From Phenylobacterium sp. (GTDB taxonomy: Bacteria > Pseudomonadota > Alphaproteobacteria > Caulobacterales > Caulobacteraceae), in NCBI RefSeq assembly GCF_030697305.1, contig NZ_JAUYQL010000023.1, forward strand, positions 1-57,909: a stretch of 57,909 nucleotides of DNA. The letters run 5' to 3'. The notes under the pieces are model-generated. The model was not told where the DNA came from, did not search any database, and saw nothing but the letters and a program-made list of their open reading frames with translations. The stretch's first letter is position 1. Each line of letters starts with the position of its first letter. Shown in pieces: positions 44,431 through 54,201 of the stretch. A program made the translations under genes and the position numbers.

Positions 44431-45399
44431 ATGGACACCCCTGTCGTCATCGGACTATCGGCCGTGGTGGTGGCGATCCGCGACGACGACGCGGTGGTGC
44501 TGACCGTGCGTCCGCGCGCAGGCATGCGCGGCCTGCCGTTCGGGCCGTTCGATCCTGAGGGGCACCGCACCTTCGAACTGGCCCTGCGCGCCTTCGTGAC
44601 CGAGCAGACCCGCTTCGACCTGGGCTATGTGGAACAGCTCTATACGTTCGGCGACAAGGGCCGCGACGCGCCGATCGCCGACATGGGCGATGGGCCGCGC
44701 ACCGCGCGCGTGCTGTCGGTGGGCTATCTCGCCCTTACTCCGGCGGCCGTCGACACCCAGGCGCCGGACACCGAGTGGTCGGCCTGGTCGAGGTTCTTCC
44801 CGTGGGAGGACTGGCGCGCCGGCCGGCCGGCGGCCTTAGGCGCCCTAGAGCCGGCGCTGCAGAGCTGGGCCGCCGCCGCCCATGGCGCAGAGGCGGCGCG
44901 GCGCGCCTCGAGCATCCGGCTGCTGTTCGCCCTCGACGGCGCGGCGTGGAACGAGGAGCGCGTACTGGAGCGTTATGAGCTGCTGTACGAGGCCGGCCTC
45001 GCGCCGGAGGCCGCCCGCGACCGCGGCGAAGGCGCGCCGGCCTATGCAACGGGTCTGGGGGCCGCCTTGGGCGAGCCGATGATCAGCGACCACCGGCGCA
45101 TCCTGGCGACCGCATTGTCGCGGCTTCGCGGCAAGCTGAAATACCGACCGGTCGCCTTCGAGCTGATGACCGAGGCCTTCACGCTGTCGGCGTTGCAGCG
45201 GGCCGTGGAGGCGATCGCCGGCGTGCCGCTGCACAAACAGAACTTCCGCCGGGCGCTGGAGCGCGCCGGTCTCGTCGAGGGGCTAGGACGACTGGATTCA
45301 GAGACCGGCGGGCGGCCGGCGGAGCTGTTCCGTTTCCGACGGGAGCTGCTGGGCGCGCGGCCCGTGCTCGGGCTGGCCCTGCCCCAGCTACGGGATTGA
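44431..45399 (+). CDS. NrtR-like Nudix-related transcriptional regulator
   Basis: A 322-residue protein. The N-terminal half is Nudix-like (VIGLSAVVVAIRDDDAVVLT; FPWEDWRAGRPAA), but the Nudix box is degenerate: GPFDPEGHRTFELALRAF lacks the catalytic R-E-x2-E-E, so it should bind rather than cut its ligand. The C-terminal winged helix (ELMTEAFTLSALQRAVEAIA, then HKQNFRRALERAGLVE) is the NrtR DNA-binding part. NrtR family members repress NAD synthesis genes and sense ADP-ribose. Third gene after the HD and phosphatase genes; a perfect hairpin follows. Confidence 0.78.
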   Translation: MDTPVVIGLSAVVVAIRDDDAVVLTVRPRAGMRGLPFGPFDPEGHRTFELALRAFVTEQTRFDLGYVEQLYTFGDKGRDAPIADMGDGPRTARVLSVGYLALTPAAVDTQAPDTEWSAWSRFFPWEDWRAGRPAALGALEPALQSWAAAAHGAEAARRASSIRLLFALDGAAWNEERVLERYELLYEAGLAPEAARDRGEGAPAYATGLGAALGEPMISDHRRILATALSRLRGKLKYRPVAFELMTEAFTLSALQRAVEAIAGVPLHKQNFRRALERAGLVEGLGRLDSETGGRPAELFRFRRELLGARPVLGLALPQLRD

Positions 45400-45408
45400 G
45401 CCTGCGCA

Positions 45409-45435
45409 GGAGGGCGGGGCGAAGCCCCGCCCTCC
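45409..45435. terminator. GC-rich hairpin between convergent genes
   Basis: Perfect 12-bp stem GGAGGGCGGGGC/GCCCCGCCCTCC around a three-base loop, 9 bases after the NrtR-like stop and 12 before the end of the convergent barrel gene. No U run on either strand; it may serve both as a weak or Rho-assisted terminator. Confidence 0.5.
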
Positions 45436-45447
45436 CCGCCCGGTGGG

Positions 45448-45984
45448 CTAGAACTTGCGGACGTAGGCCAGAGACCAGACGTCGGCGTCGCCGTCGTCCT
45501 TGAAATCGTGCCGGGTGTAGTCAGCGCGCACGCCGTTGGCGCCGTCGAAGAAGTACTGACCGCCGACGCCATAATTCCAGGAGTCGCCGTCCACAGTGGC
45601 CGACACGCCGCCGACCTGGCCCTTGATCTTGCTGGTCCCGTAGCCGACGCGGGCGAACAGATCCGCACTCGGCGTCACCGGAACGCTGGCGACGCCATAG
45701 ACCGCCACCTGGGACTGCAGTTTCACATTCACCGGCGTGCCGGCGACGGTCACGTCGTCCTCCTTTACGCCGCCGGCCAGTTCGCCTTCCACGCCGAGAT
45801 AGGAGCCGAAGCGGGCGCCGACCCGCCCCTGGATTGCGCCCAGATCCGCTCCCTCTACGTCTGTGTGGGCGTAGCCGAGCGTCCCGTAGATCTGCGGCCC
45901 GGAGTCCTGCGCGGACGCCATGAGCGGGGTTGCGGTGACGAGGACCGCGGATGCGGCGGCGGCGATGAGCGTAAGCTTATTCAC
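45448..45984 (-). CDS. Outer membrane beta-barrel protein (porin-like)
   Basis: A 178-residue protein starting at GTG 45984 with GGAG eight bases upstream. The signal peptide MNKLTLIAAAASAVLVTATPLMASA-QD leads to about eight amphipathic strands (QIYGTLGYAHTDVEGADLG, GARFGSYLGVEGELAGGV, DLFARVGYGTSKIKG, GVRADYTRHDF). It ends VWSLAYVRKF, the C-terminal aromatic signal for outer membrane insertion. OmpX/OmpA-barrel type. The longer upstream frame is arginine-rich and not used. Confidence 0.85.
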   Translation of the reverse strand: MNKLTLIAAAASAVLVTATPLMASAQDSGPQIYGTLGYAHTDVEGADLGAIQGRVGARFGSYLGVEGELAGGVKEDDVTVAGTPVNVKLQSQVAVYGVASVPVTPSADLFARVGYGTSKIKGQVGGVSATVDGDSWNYGVGGQYFFDGANGVRADYTRHDFKDDGDADVWSLAYVRKF

Positions 45985-46195
45985 GATTGGAACTCCGATA
46001 CACACTGGTTGTCCCCCAACCCGGTGGGTCGGCGACAAACGCGGCGTCATAGAGACGGTTCGATTGCAGACTTGTACCGACGGGCGGATGTGGCGCGCAG
46101 ACCACAGCTCGCCCCGGGACTCCCGCCGAACAGCCCCGAAAATTCATGCTTTGGCCGAACGGGGATCGGTCCTTGCGGCGGAGCGTTGCCGTGAC

Positions 46196-46594
46196 ATGAC
46201 TCCATGTCGCCTCGTTGTCCTAGTCAGCCTCGCCGCCGTCTTGGCGACGACTCTCGCGCAGGCGGAGGAAGCCGCGCGCCCGCCCAAGTCTGAGACTGGC
46301 GAGGCGTCGTTCTATGGCGAACAGTCCGCCGGCGAGACCACCGCCAGCGGCGCGCCGTTCGATCCCACCAAGCTGACCGCCGCCAGTCCCACCCTGCCGT
46401 TCGGAACCAAAGCCAAGGTCACAAACCAAGCGACGGGTCAGTCTGTGAACGTCACGATTACCGACCGCGGCCCTTTCGCGAAGGACCGGATCATCGACGT
46501 TTCGCCGAAGGCGGCGGAGCATCTGGGCATGAAGGAAGACGGCGTCGCCCAAGTGAAGATCCAGCCACTGAGCGTGCCTAAGAAGGCGCCCTAA
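46196..46594 (+). CDS. rlpA: RlpA-family septal ring lytic transglycosylase-like protein
   Basis: A 132-residue protein with signal peptide (MTPCRLVVLVSLAAVLATTLAQA-EE) and a double-psi beta-barrel domain: GEASFYGEQSAGETTASGAPFDP, LTAASPTLPFGTKAKVTN, VTITDRGPFAKDRIIDVSPKAA (catalytic Asp). RlpA cuts denuded glycan strands at the septum. It has no lipobox at the usual place and no SPOR domain, so it is a minimal form. ATG 46196 is preceded by GGAG at long spacing. It converges on the MFS gene with a 12-bp gap. Confidence 0.83.
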   Translation: MTPCRLVVLVSLAAVLATTLAQAEEAARPPKSETGEASFYGEQSAGETTASGAPFDPTKLTAASPTLPFGTKAKVTNQATGQSVNVTITDRGPFAKDRIIDVSPKAAEHLGMKEDGVAQVKIQPLSVPKKAP

Positions 46595-46606
46595 CTGCGA
46601 TGCACG

Positions 46607-48295
46607 TCACGCGGCGTGGGTCGGATCGGTCAAGGGATCAGGAACGCCCTGCGGATTTATCGCCTCATGAGGGGCGATACGTGTCTGACGCTCGATCATG
46701 CGATGCACGACCGGCCGCTCACCGCCCCGATGCAGGGCCAGCACGCGGTCGGTGATCACCCTGTCGGCCTCCGTCGGGCGCTGGTTGTGCCGCACGTAAT
46801 CCACCCACGTCGGCGTCTGATAACGTTCGATCCAGACGCGCGGATCGGCCAGGTCGCGCATCAGCCGCCAGTTGCGGGCGCCGTCGCGTCGACGGATCCG
46901 CCGCCGCTCGGCCATGGCGGCCAGGAAGGCGTCGATGTCAGCGTCGTCGATCAGATATTGCACGGTGACGATCACCGGCCCGCTGGTCGGCTGGATATCC
47001 ACCGCCAGATTCGGCTCTTGCCAGCGGTTGGACGGATCCAGGCTGAGATCCGAGGTGGAGGCGAGCGGAAATCGCAGGCCGATCAACGCGCAGGCGAACT
47101 GCAGCCCGCCCGACACGAACAGCGCCTGCTTCAGGCCCTCGTATTCGGCGACCATGCCCCAAACCCAGCTGCCCAGCGCCATGCCGCCGAACGCGGCCAC
47201 CTGATAGAAGGCGAGCGCACGCGCCACCACCCAGCGCGGCGCCGACATCTGGGTGGTCACATTGAACGTCGACATGGCGAGCACCCAGCCGCCGCCGCCC
47301 ACCGCCAGGACGATCACCGCCACGATCAGCGAGCTGGTCAGCGCCAGGGCGACGGTCGATGCGCTGAACACCAGGCATGCGTACCGCACGATCTGTTCGT
47401 TGGAGAAGCGGCCGCGCAGCTTGGTCATTGTCGCCGCCGCCGCGACGGCGCCGACGCCGAACGCGCCGAGCAGAAGGCCGAAGGTGCGCGGCCCGCCGCC
47501 TAGGGCGTCGCGCGCGATCAGAGGCATCAGGGACTGGACCGCGCTCGCGCTGACGCCGAACACAAAAGCGCGAAGCAGGACCGACCCGATGCGACCCGAC
47601 ATGATCACATAGCGGAACCCTGCGCTCATCGCCACGCCGAGCCCTTCGCGCGGCAGGGTCTGGACCTCGCGCTGCGGCCGCCAGCGCGCCAGTACGACAA
47701 TCAGTCCCAGATAGCTGAACACATTGACGGTGAACGCCGCGGCGGCCCCGGCGGCGGCGACGATCATCCCGCCGATCGCAGGGCCGGCGGTGCGCGCCAG
47801 ATTGAAGCCCATGGAGTTCAGCGCCACGGCGCCGGCGATCTCTTGCCTGGGCACCATCTCGCCGACCGAGGCCTGCCAGGCCGGGCCGTTCAACGCCGAA
47901 CCGCAGCCGATCAGGAAGGTGAACATCAGCAGCACCCATGGCGTGATCAACCCGGAAAAGGTGCAGATGCTGAGCGTGATCGACACCGCCAGCATGAAGC
48001 CCTGGGCGCCCAGCATCAGCTTGCGCCGATCGAATGTGTCAGCCAGAGCGCCCGCCGGCAGCGACAGCAGCATGATCGGCAGGGTCACCGAGGCCTGCAC
48101 CAGGGCGACCATCTTCGGCGAGGCGATCGACGTCATCAGCCACGACGCGCCCACCGACTGGATCAGGTAGCCAAAGTTCGAAGCCAGGCTGGCGATCCAC
48201 ACGGCCCGAAAAACGCGACTGTTCAGCGGACTGAACAGCGACGGCGGGGCGGACCGAGACCCGGGATCAGACTCCGACGAACTCATACGTCTCAC
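46607..48295 (-). CDS. MFS transporter with C-terminal extension (EntS/DUF894 type)
   Basis: A 562-residue protein with twelve predicted membrane helices over about residues 30-415, including AGALADTFDRRKLML (MFS loop 2-3 motif) and GPAIGGMIVAAAGAAAAFTVN. The last 140 residues (VIVTVQYLIDDADIDAFLAA, WRLMRDLADPRVWIERYQT) form a soluble domain like antibiotic-biosynthesis monooxygenases, as in the transmembrane secretion effector group to which EntS belongs. Probable exporter of a small molecule. It starts at GTG 48295 or ATG 48286. Divergent from the aldo/keto reductase gene. Confidence 0.87.
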   Translation of the reverse strand: MRRMSSSESDPGSRSAPPSLFSPLNSRVFRAVWIASLASNFGYLIQSVGASWLMTSIASPKMVALVQASVTLPIMLLSLPAGALADTFDRRKLMLGAQGFMLAVSITLSICTFSGLITPWVLLMFTFLIGCGSALNGPAWQASVGEMVPRQEIAGAVALNSMGFNLARTAGPAIGGMIVAAAGAAAAFTVNVFSYLGLIVVLARWRPQREVQTLPREGLGVAMSAGFRYVIMSGRIGSVLLRAFVFGVSASAVQSLMPLIARDALGGGPRTFGLLLGAFGVGAVAAAATMTKLRGRFSNEQIVRYACLVFSASTVALALTSSLIVAVIVLAVGGGGWVLAMSTFNVTTQMSAPRWVVARALAFYQVAAFGGMALGSWVWGMVAEYEGLKQALFVSGGLQFACALIGLRFPLASTSDLSLDPSNRWQEPNLAVDIQPTSGPVIVTVQYLIDDADIDAFLAAMAERRRIRRRDGARNWRLMRDLADPRVWIERYQTPTWVDYVRHNQRPTEADRVITDRVLALHRGGERPVVHRMIERQTRIAPHEAINPQGVPDPLTDPTHAA

Positions 48296-48450
48296 TTGCG
48301 ATGCGAGATGAGAATCTATCCCCTCAGCTAACCCTTTGGCCGGGCGTGCGCCATGGCCGAGCCGCCTGGACCGAATACCGTGGAGCGAACGCGCCTTCGC
48401 AACGCCTCAGCCGGTCGCTAGGTTCGCGGAAAATCAAAGGGAGAAGCGCC

Positions 48451-49488
48451 ATGGAATATCGCGTGCTCGGCCGCACGGGCTTGAAGGTCTCGGCCTACTG
48501 CTTCGGGGTCATGACGTTTGGCGGCGTCGGCCGCTTCTCCCACATGGGTCAAGTGCAAGTCGAGGAGGCCAGGCGCCTGCTGGACCAGTGCTTCGACGCG
48601 GGCGTCAACCTGGTCGACACCGCCAATGTCTATTCGAACGGCGTGTCGGAGGAGATTCTCGGAGAGGCGCTGGGCGACAAGCGCAAGGACGTGCTGATCG
48701 CCACCAAGTTCCACAGCCCGATGGGGACCGGCCCCAACGACCAGGGCGCCTCGCGCCACCACATCATCCAGGCCTGCGAGGCCAGCCTGAAGCGCCTGCG
48801 CACCGACTACATCGACCTCTATCAGGCCCACAATCAGGACCTGTTGACCGCGCCGGAGGAATCCATGCGCGCCCTGGACGACCTCGTGCGCGCCGGCAAG
48901 GTTCGCTACATCGGCTCATCCAACCTGAGCGGCTGGTACACCATGAAGTCGCTGGCCGCGTCCGACCGCATCGGCCTGACCCGCTACGCCAGCCAGCAGA
49001 TTCAGTACTCCCTGCTGTGGCGCGACGCCGAGGACGAACTGCTGCCGCTGGGCCTCGACCAAGGCGTCGGCGCCCTGATCTGGAGCCCGCTGGCCAGCGG
49101 CTACCTCTCCGGCAAGTACCGCAAGCCCGGCGAGAACGCGGCCACCCGGCTGAGCGGCGACGCCCTGTCGACGGTGGATGACGAGCGCGCGCGGGCCATC
49201 GTCGACGTGCTGGACGACATCGCCACGGCGCGCGGGGTGAGCGCCGCCCAGGTCGCGCTGAACTGGGTCGTGCGGCGCGCCGGCGTCACCTCGGTAATCA
49301 TGGGCGCGCGGACCGAGGCGCAGCTCGCCGACAATCTGGCTGCGGCGCGCTGGTCGCTGAACGACGAGGAGATGGAGCGGCTGACCACGGTCAGCAAGCC
49401 GCCAAGGCGCTATCCCTACTACCACCAGGCGACGTTCGGCGCCGCGCGCAACCCCGTCCCGCCGCTGCAGGCGCCCCTGTCTCTCTAG
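48451..49488 (+). CDS. Aldo/keto reductase
   Basis: A 345-residue NADPH-dependent oxidoreductase with a TIM barrel. The tetrad is present: Asp and Tyr in LVDTANVYSNGVSEEILGEAL, Lys in VLIATKFHSP, His in YQAHNQD. The NADP-binding end includes SVIMGARTEAQLADNLAA. It resembles the YajO/Gfo-type group of alphaproteobacterial AKRs. AAGGGAG lies eight bases before ATG 48451. The stop overlaps the convergent SRAP gene by 4 bp. Substrate not evident. Confidence 0.93.
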   Translation: MEYRVLGRTGLKVSAYCFGVMTFGGVGRFSHMGQVQVEEARRLLDQCFDAGVNLVDTANVYSNGVSEEILGEALGDKRKDVLIATKFHSPMGTGPNDQGASRHHIIQACEASLKRLRTDYIDLYQAHNQDLLTAPEESMRALDDLVRAGKVRYIGSSNLSGWYTMKSLAASDRIGLTRYASQQIQYSLLWRDAEDELLPLGLDQGVGALIWSPLASGYLSGKYRKPGENAATRLSGDALSTVDDERARAIVDVLDDIATARGVSAAQVALNWVVRRAGVTSVIMGARTEAQLADNLAAARWSLNDEEMERLTTVSKPPRRYPYYHQATFGAARNPVPPLQAPLSL

Positions 49489-50150
49489 TCCGCGGTGAAT
49501 GTCAGCGTGCCGGCGGGAGGCGGACGCAGCTGCGCCTCGCCGGGCCCCGACAGGTCCAGCCACTGCGCGCCGGCGGCCGCGTCGAGGATCACCGGCTGGC
49601 GGATGTGGTAAGGGCTGACGTCCTCGCCGGCCGAGCAGGTGGCGAGGGTGAAGCTCTGCAACGGGCCGTCATGATCGCTGGGACGCGACTGCTCCCACAA
49701 GCCCGGGAAGTAAAACACCTCCTGTCCCGGCGCGGTGACCCGCCAGCGCTGCTTCGGCCCCTTGGGCTTGGCGGGATCCAGCGGGGTCCATTCGAAGAAG
49801 TGGGTCGCGGGAACCAGGCAGCGGCGGCGCGCATAGGCTTCGCGGTAGGCGGGCGTTGTGGCGATGGTTTCGGCGCGCGCGTTGGTGGTCATCGCCTTCC
49901 AGGCCTTTACCGGCCCGCGATGAAAGAACGGGATCAGCCACCACCGCAGCTCGACGAGTTCCAGGCCCGCCGCGGCGCCTTCGCCCGTATCGCGGGCGCG
50001 CAGGATCGGTGCGGGATCGGTAGGTCGGATCAGGTCGCGAGGTTGCAGATTCGGCACCCGGCCATCGTCGAACCTTAGTGGCAGGTCAAGCTGGCGGAAG
50101 CTGTCGATCAGCTTGTCGATCGGCGCCAGGTAGCCGTAGGCGTTGCACAT
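49485..50150 (-). CDS. SOS response-associated peptidase (SRAP, YedK/HMCES-like)
   Basis: A 221-residue SRAP protein. The catalytic Cys2 follows the removed Met (MCNAYG). The conserved Asn/Glu are in TTNARAETI, and EWTPLDPAKPKGPK and the HIRQPVIL motif (usually HDRMPV) hold the active-site His. SRAP proteins form a thiazolidine bond to abasic sites in single-stranded DNA. The open frame upstream lies inside the M48 gene and is only a shadow. It lies 8 bp after the M48 protease gene. No LexA box was seen before it. Confidence 0.9.
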   Translation of the reverse strand: MCNAYGYLAPIDKLIDSFRQLDLPLRFDDGRVPNLQPRDLIRPTDPAPILRARDTGEGAAAGLELVELRWWLIPFFHRGPVKAWKAMTTNARAETIATTPAYREAYARRRCLVPATHFFEWTPLDPAKPKGPKQRWRVTAPGQEVFYFPGLWEQSRPSDHDGPLQSFTLATCSAGEDVSPYHIRQPVILDAAAGAQWLDLSGPGEAQLRPPPAGTLTFTAD

Positions 50151-50158
50151 GGTCCGAT

Positions 50159-51334
50159 CTAACGCACCTGGTGGGCCGCCTTCCAGTCCATCGCTCGGCG
50201 GATGCGCGCGCCGACCGAGGGGTGGCTGTAGAAGATCGCCTCCTCCAGATTCCCCGGCGTCGCATAGCGGTACTCGACGGTCTTCATCAGCGCGCGGGCC
50301 AGGCCGTCCGGCTCGCGAGCGCGCTCCAGCGAGAAGCGATCGGCGGCGGCCTCGCCGATGCGGGTCATGGAGTTGGTCAGCGGCGTCGCCGCCAGCGCCA
50401 TGAGGGTGACAATGATCCCCACCGCCGGGAAGCCTGCGGGATCGGCTAGACCTTCGACGCCGCGCGCGCCCGTCAACCGCAGCACCAGCGGGAACAGCCG
50501 GTCGACCAGCCAAAGGGCGAAGATCGCCAGCAGGCCGTAGCCGCCTGCCATCCACAGGACGTGGTGCTGGACATAGTGGCCCATCTCGTGGCCGACGACG
50601 GCGCGCACCTCGCCCAGGTCCGCGCCCTTGGCGAACATCACGTCGCTCATGGCGATCCGCGCGGTCCCGAAAAGGCCGGAGACGTTGGCGGTGTAGCGGT
50701 TGGACTGACGCGAGCCGTCATAGATCACGATCTTGTCGGCCGGCACGCCGTTCTCGCGGGCCAGCCTCTCCACCGCCTCGCGGACCGGGCCGGGCGGGGC
50801 CGGGCGATAGGTGTTGAACAGCGGCTGGATGAACACAGGCGCTGCGACCATCAGCAGGACGACGAAGACCGCTGTGAGTCCGCCGCTCCACGCCCACCAG
50901 GTGCGCGGTGCGCGGCGGGCGAGCGCATAAAGGCCGCTCGCCAGCAGCAAGGTGATGACGATCGAGACGGCGAGGCCGATGGCGTGCTCGGTGAGCCAGC
51001 CCACCAGAGGCTGATCGGAGAGCCCATAGCTGCGCTCGCGCGCCCAATCCTCGTAGATATCCCAAGGCGTCAGCAGCAGGCCCTCGGCTAACAGGTCGAC
51101 GGCGACCACGGCGAGAACCGCCAGCCAGGGTCGGTTGATCCTGCTGCGCAGGCGCACCAGCAGGCCGGAGCGCAGCACCAGCCAAGCGGCGGCGACCGCA
51201 GCCAGCGCGCCGAACAGCAGCAGCCAATGGCCGCCTTGGGTGTAGGCCTGGGCGCGGGCGTGCGCCTCGGGCGGCAGCTGCGCCAGGTAGGCCGCCGTCG
51301 CCGCGGCCGGATCGAAGCTCGATGCGGGAATCAT
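50159..51334 (-). CDS. M48-family (Ste24-like) zinc metalloprotease
   Basis: A 391-residue inner-membrane protease with about six membrane helices. The zinc motif is HEMGH (residues 249-253), with the third ligand Glu328 in IGEAAADRFSLER. The SRQSNRYTANVSGLFGTAR segment is typical of the CAAX-protease/Ste24 group. GWLTEHAIG and WDIYEDWARERSYGLS are also shared with Ste24. It likely processes membrane or damaged proteins. Its substrates are unknown. The SRAP gene follows 8 bp later on the same strand; a 90-bp palindromic repeat lies upstream. Confidence 0.9.
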   Translation of the reverse strand: MIPASSFDPAAATAAYLAQLPPEAHARAQAYTQGGHWLLLFGALAAVAAAWLVLRSGLLVRLRSRINRPWLAVLAVVAVDLLAEGLLLTPWDIYEDWARERSYGLSDQPLVGWLTEHAIGLAVSIVITLLLASGLYALARRAPRTWWAWSGGLTAVFVVLLMVAAPVFIQPLFNTYRPAPPGPVREAVERLARENGVPADKIVIYDGSRQSNRYTANVSGLFGTARIAMSDVMFAKGADLGEVRAVVGHEMGHYVQHHVLWMAGGYGLLAIFALWLVDRLFPLVLRLTGARGVEGLADPAGFPAVGIIVTLMALAATPLTNSMTRIGEAAADRFSLERAREPDGLARALMKTVEYRYATPGNLEEAIFYSHPSVGARIRRAMDWKAAHQVR

Positions 51335-51388
51335 CCAGGCGCCTCCGCAGGAGCGGTCAGCTTACGGCTGCCCGGCCTGCCCTTACAC

Positions 51389-51478
51389 CGCTCATCCCGA
51401 CGAAAGTCGGGACCCAAGCGGAAGATCAGCGCGCAATGCGCAACTCAGCTTGGGCCCCGGCTTTCGCCAGGGTGAGCG
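51389..51478 (-). repeat. 90-bp palindromic dispersed repeat, copy 2
   Basis: Same 90-bp element as at 37490-37579, in the opposite orientation, about 89% identical by my alignment; both arms are nearly identical and the central loop varies. It lies between the ppdK stop (51496) and the M48 gene start (51334), both minus strand, so it falls just downstream of ppdK and may help end or stabilise that transcript. Confidence 0.85.
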
Positions 51479-51495
51479 AGACGTAGGGGTCGCGC

Positions 51496-54192
<2,697 letters not shown>

Positions 54193-54201
54193 CCTGTCCT
54201 C

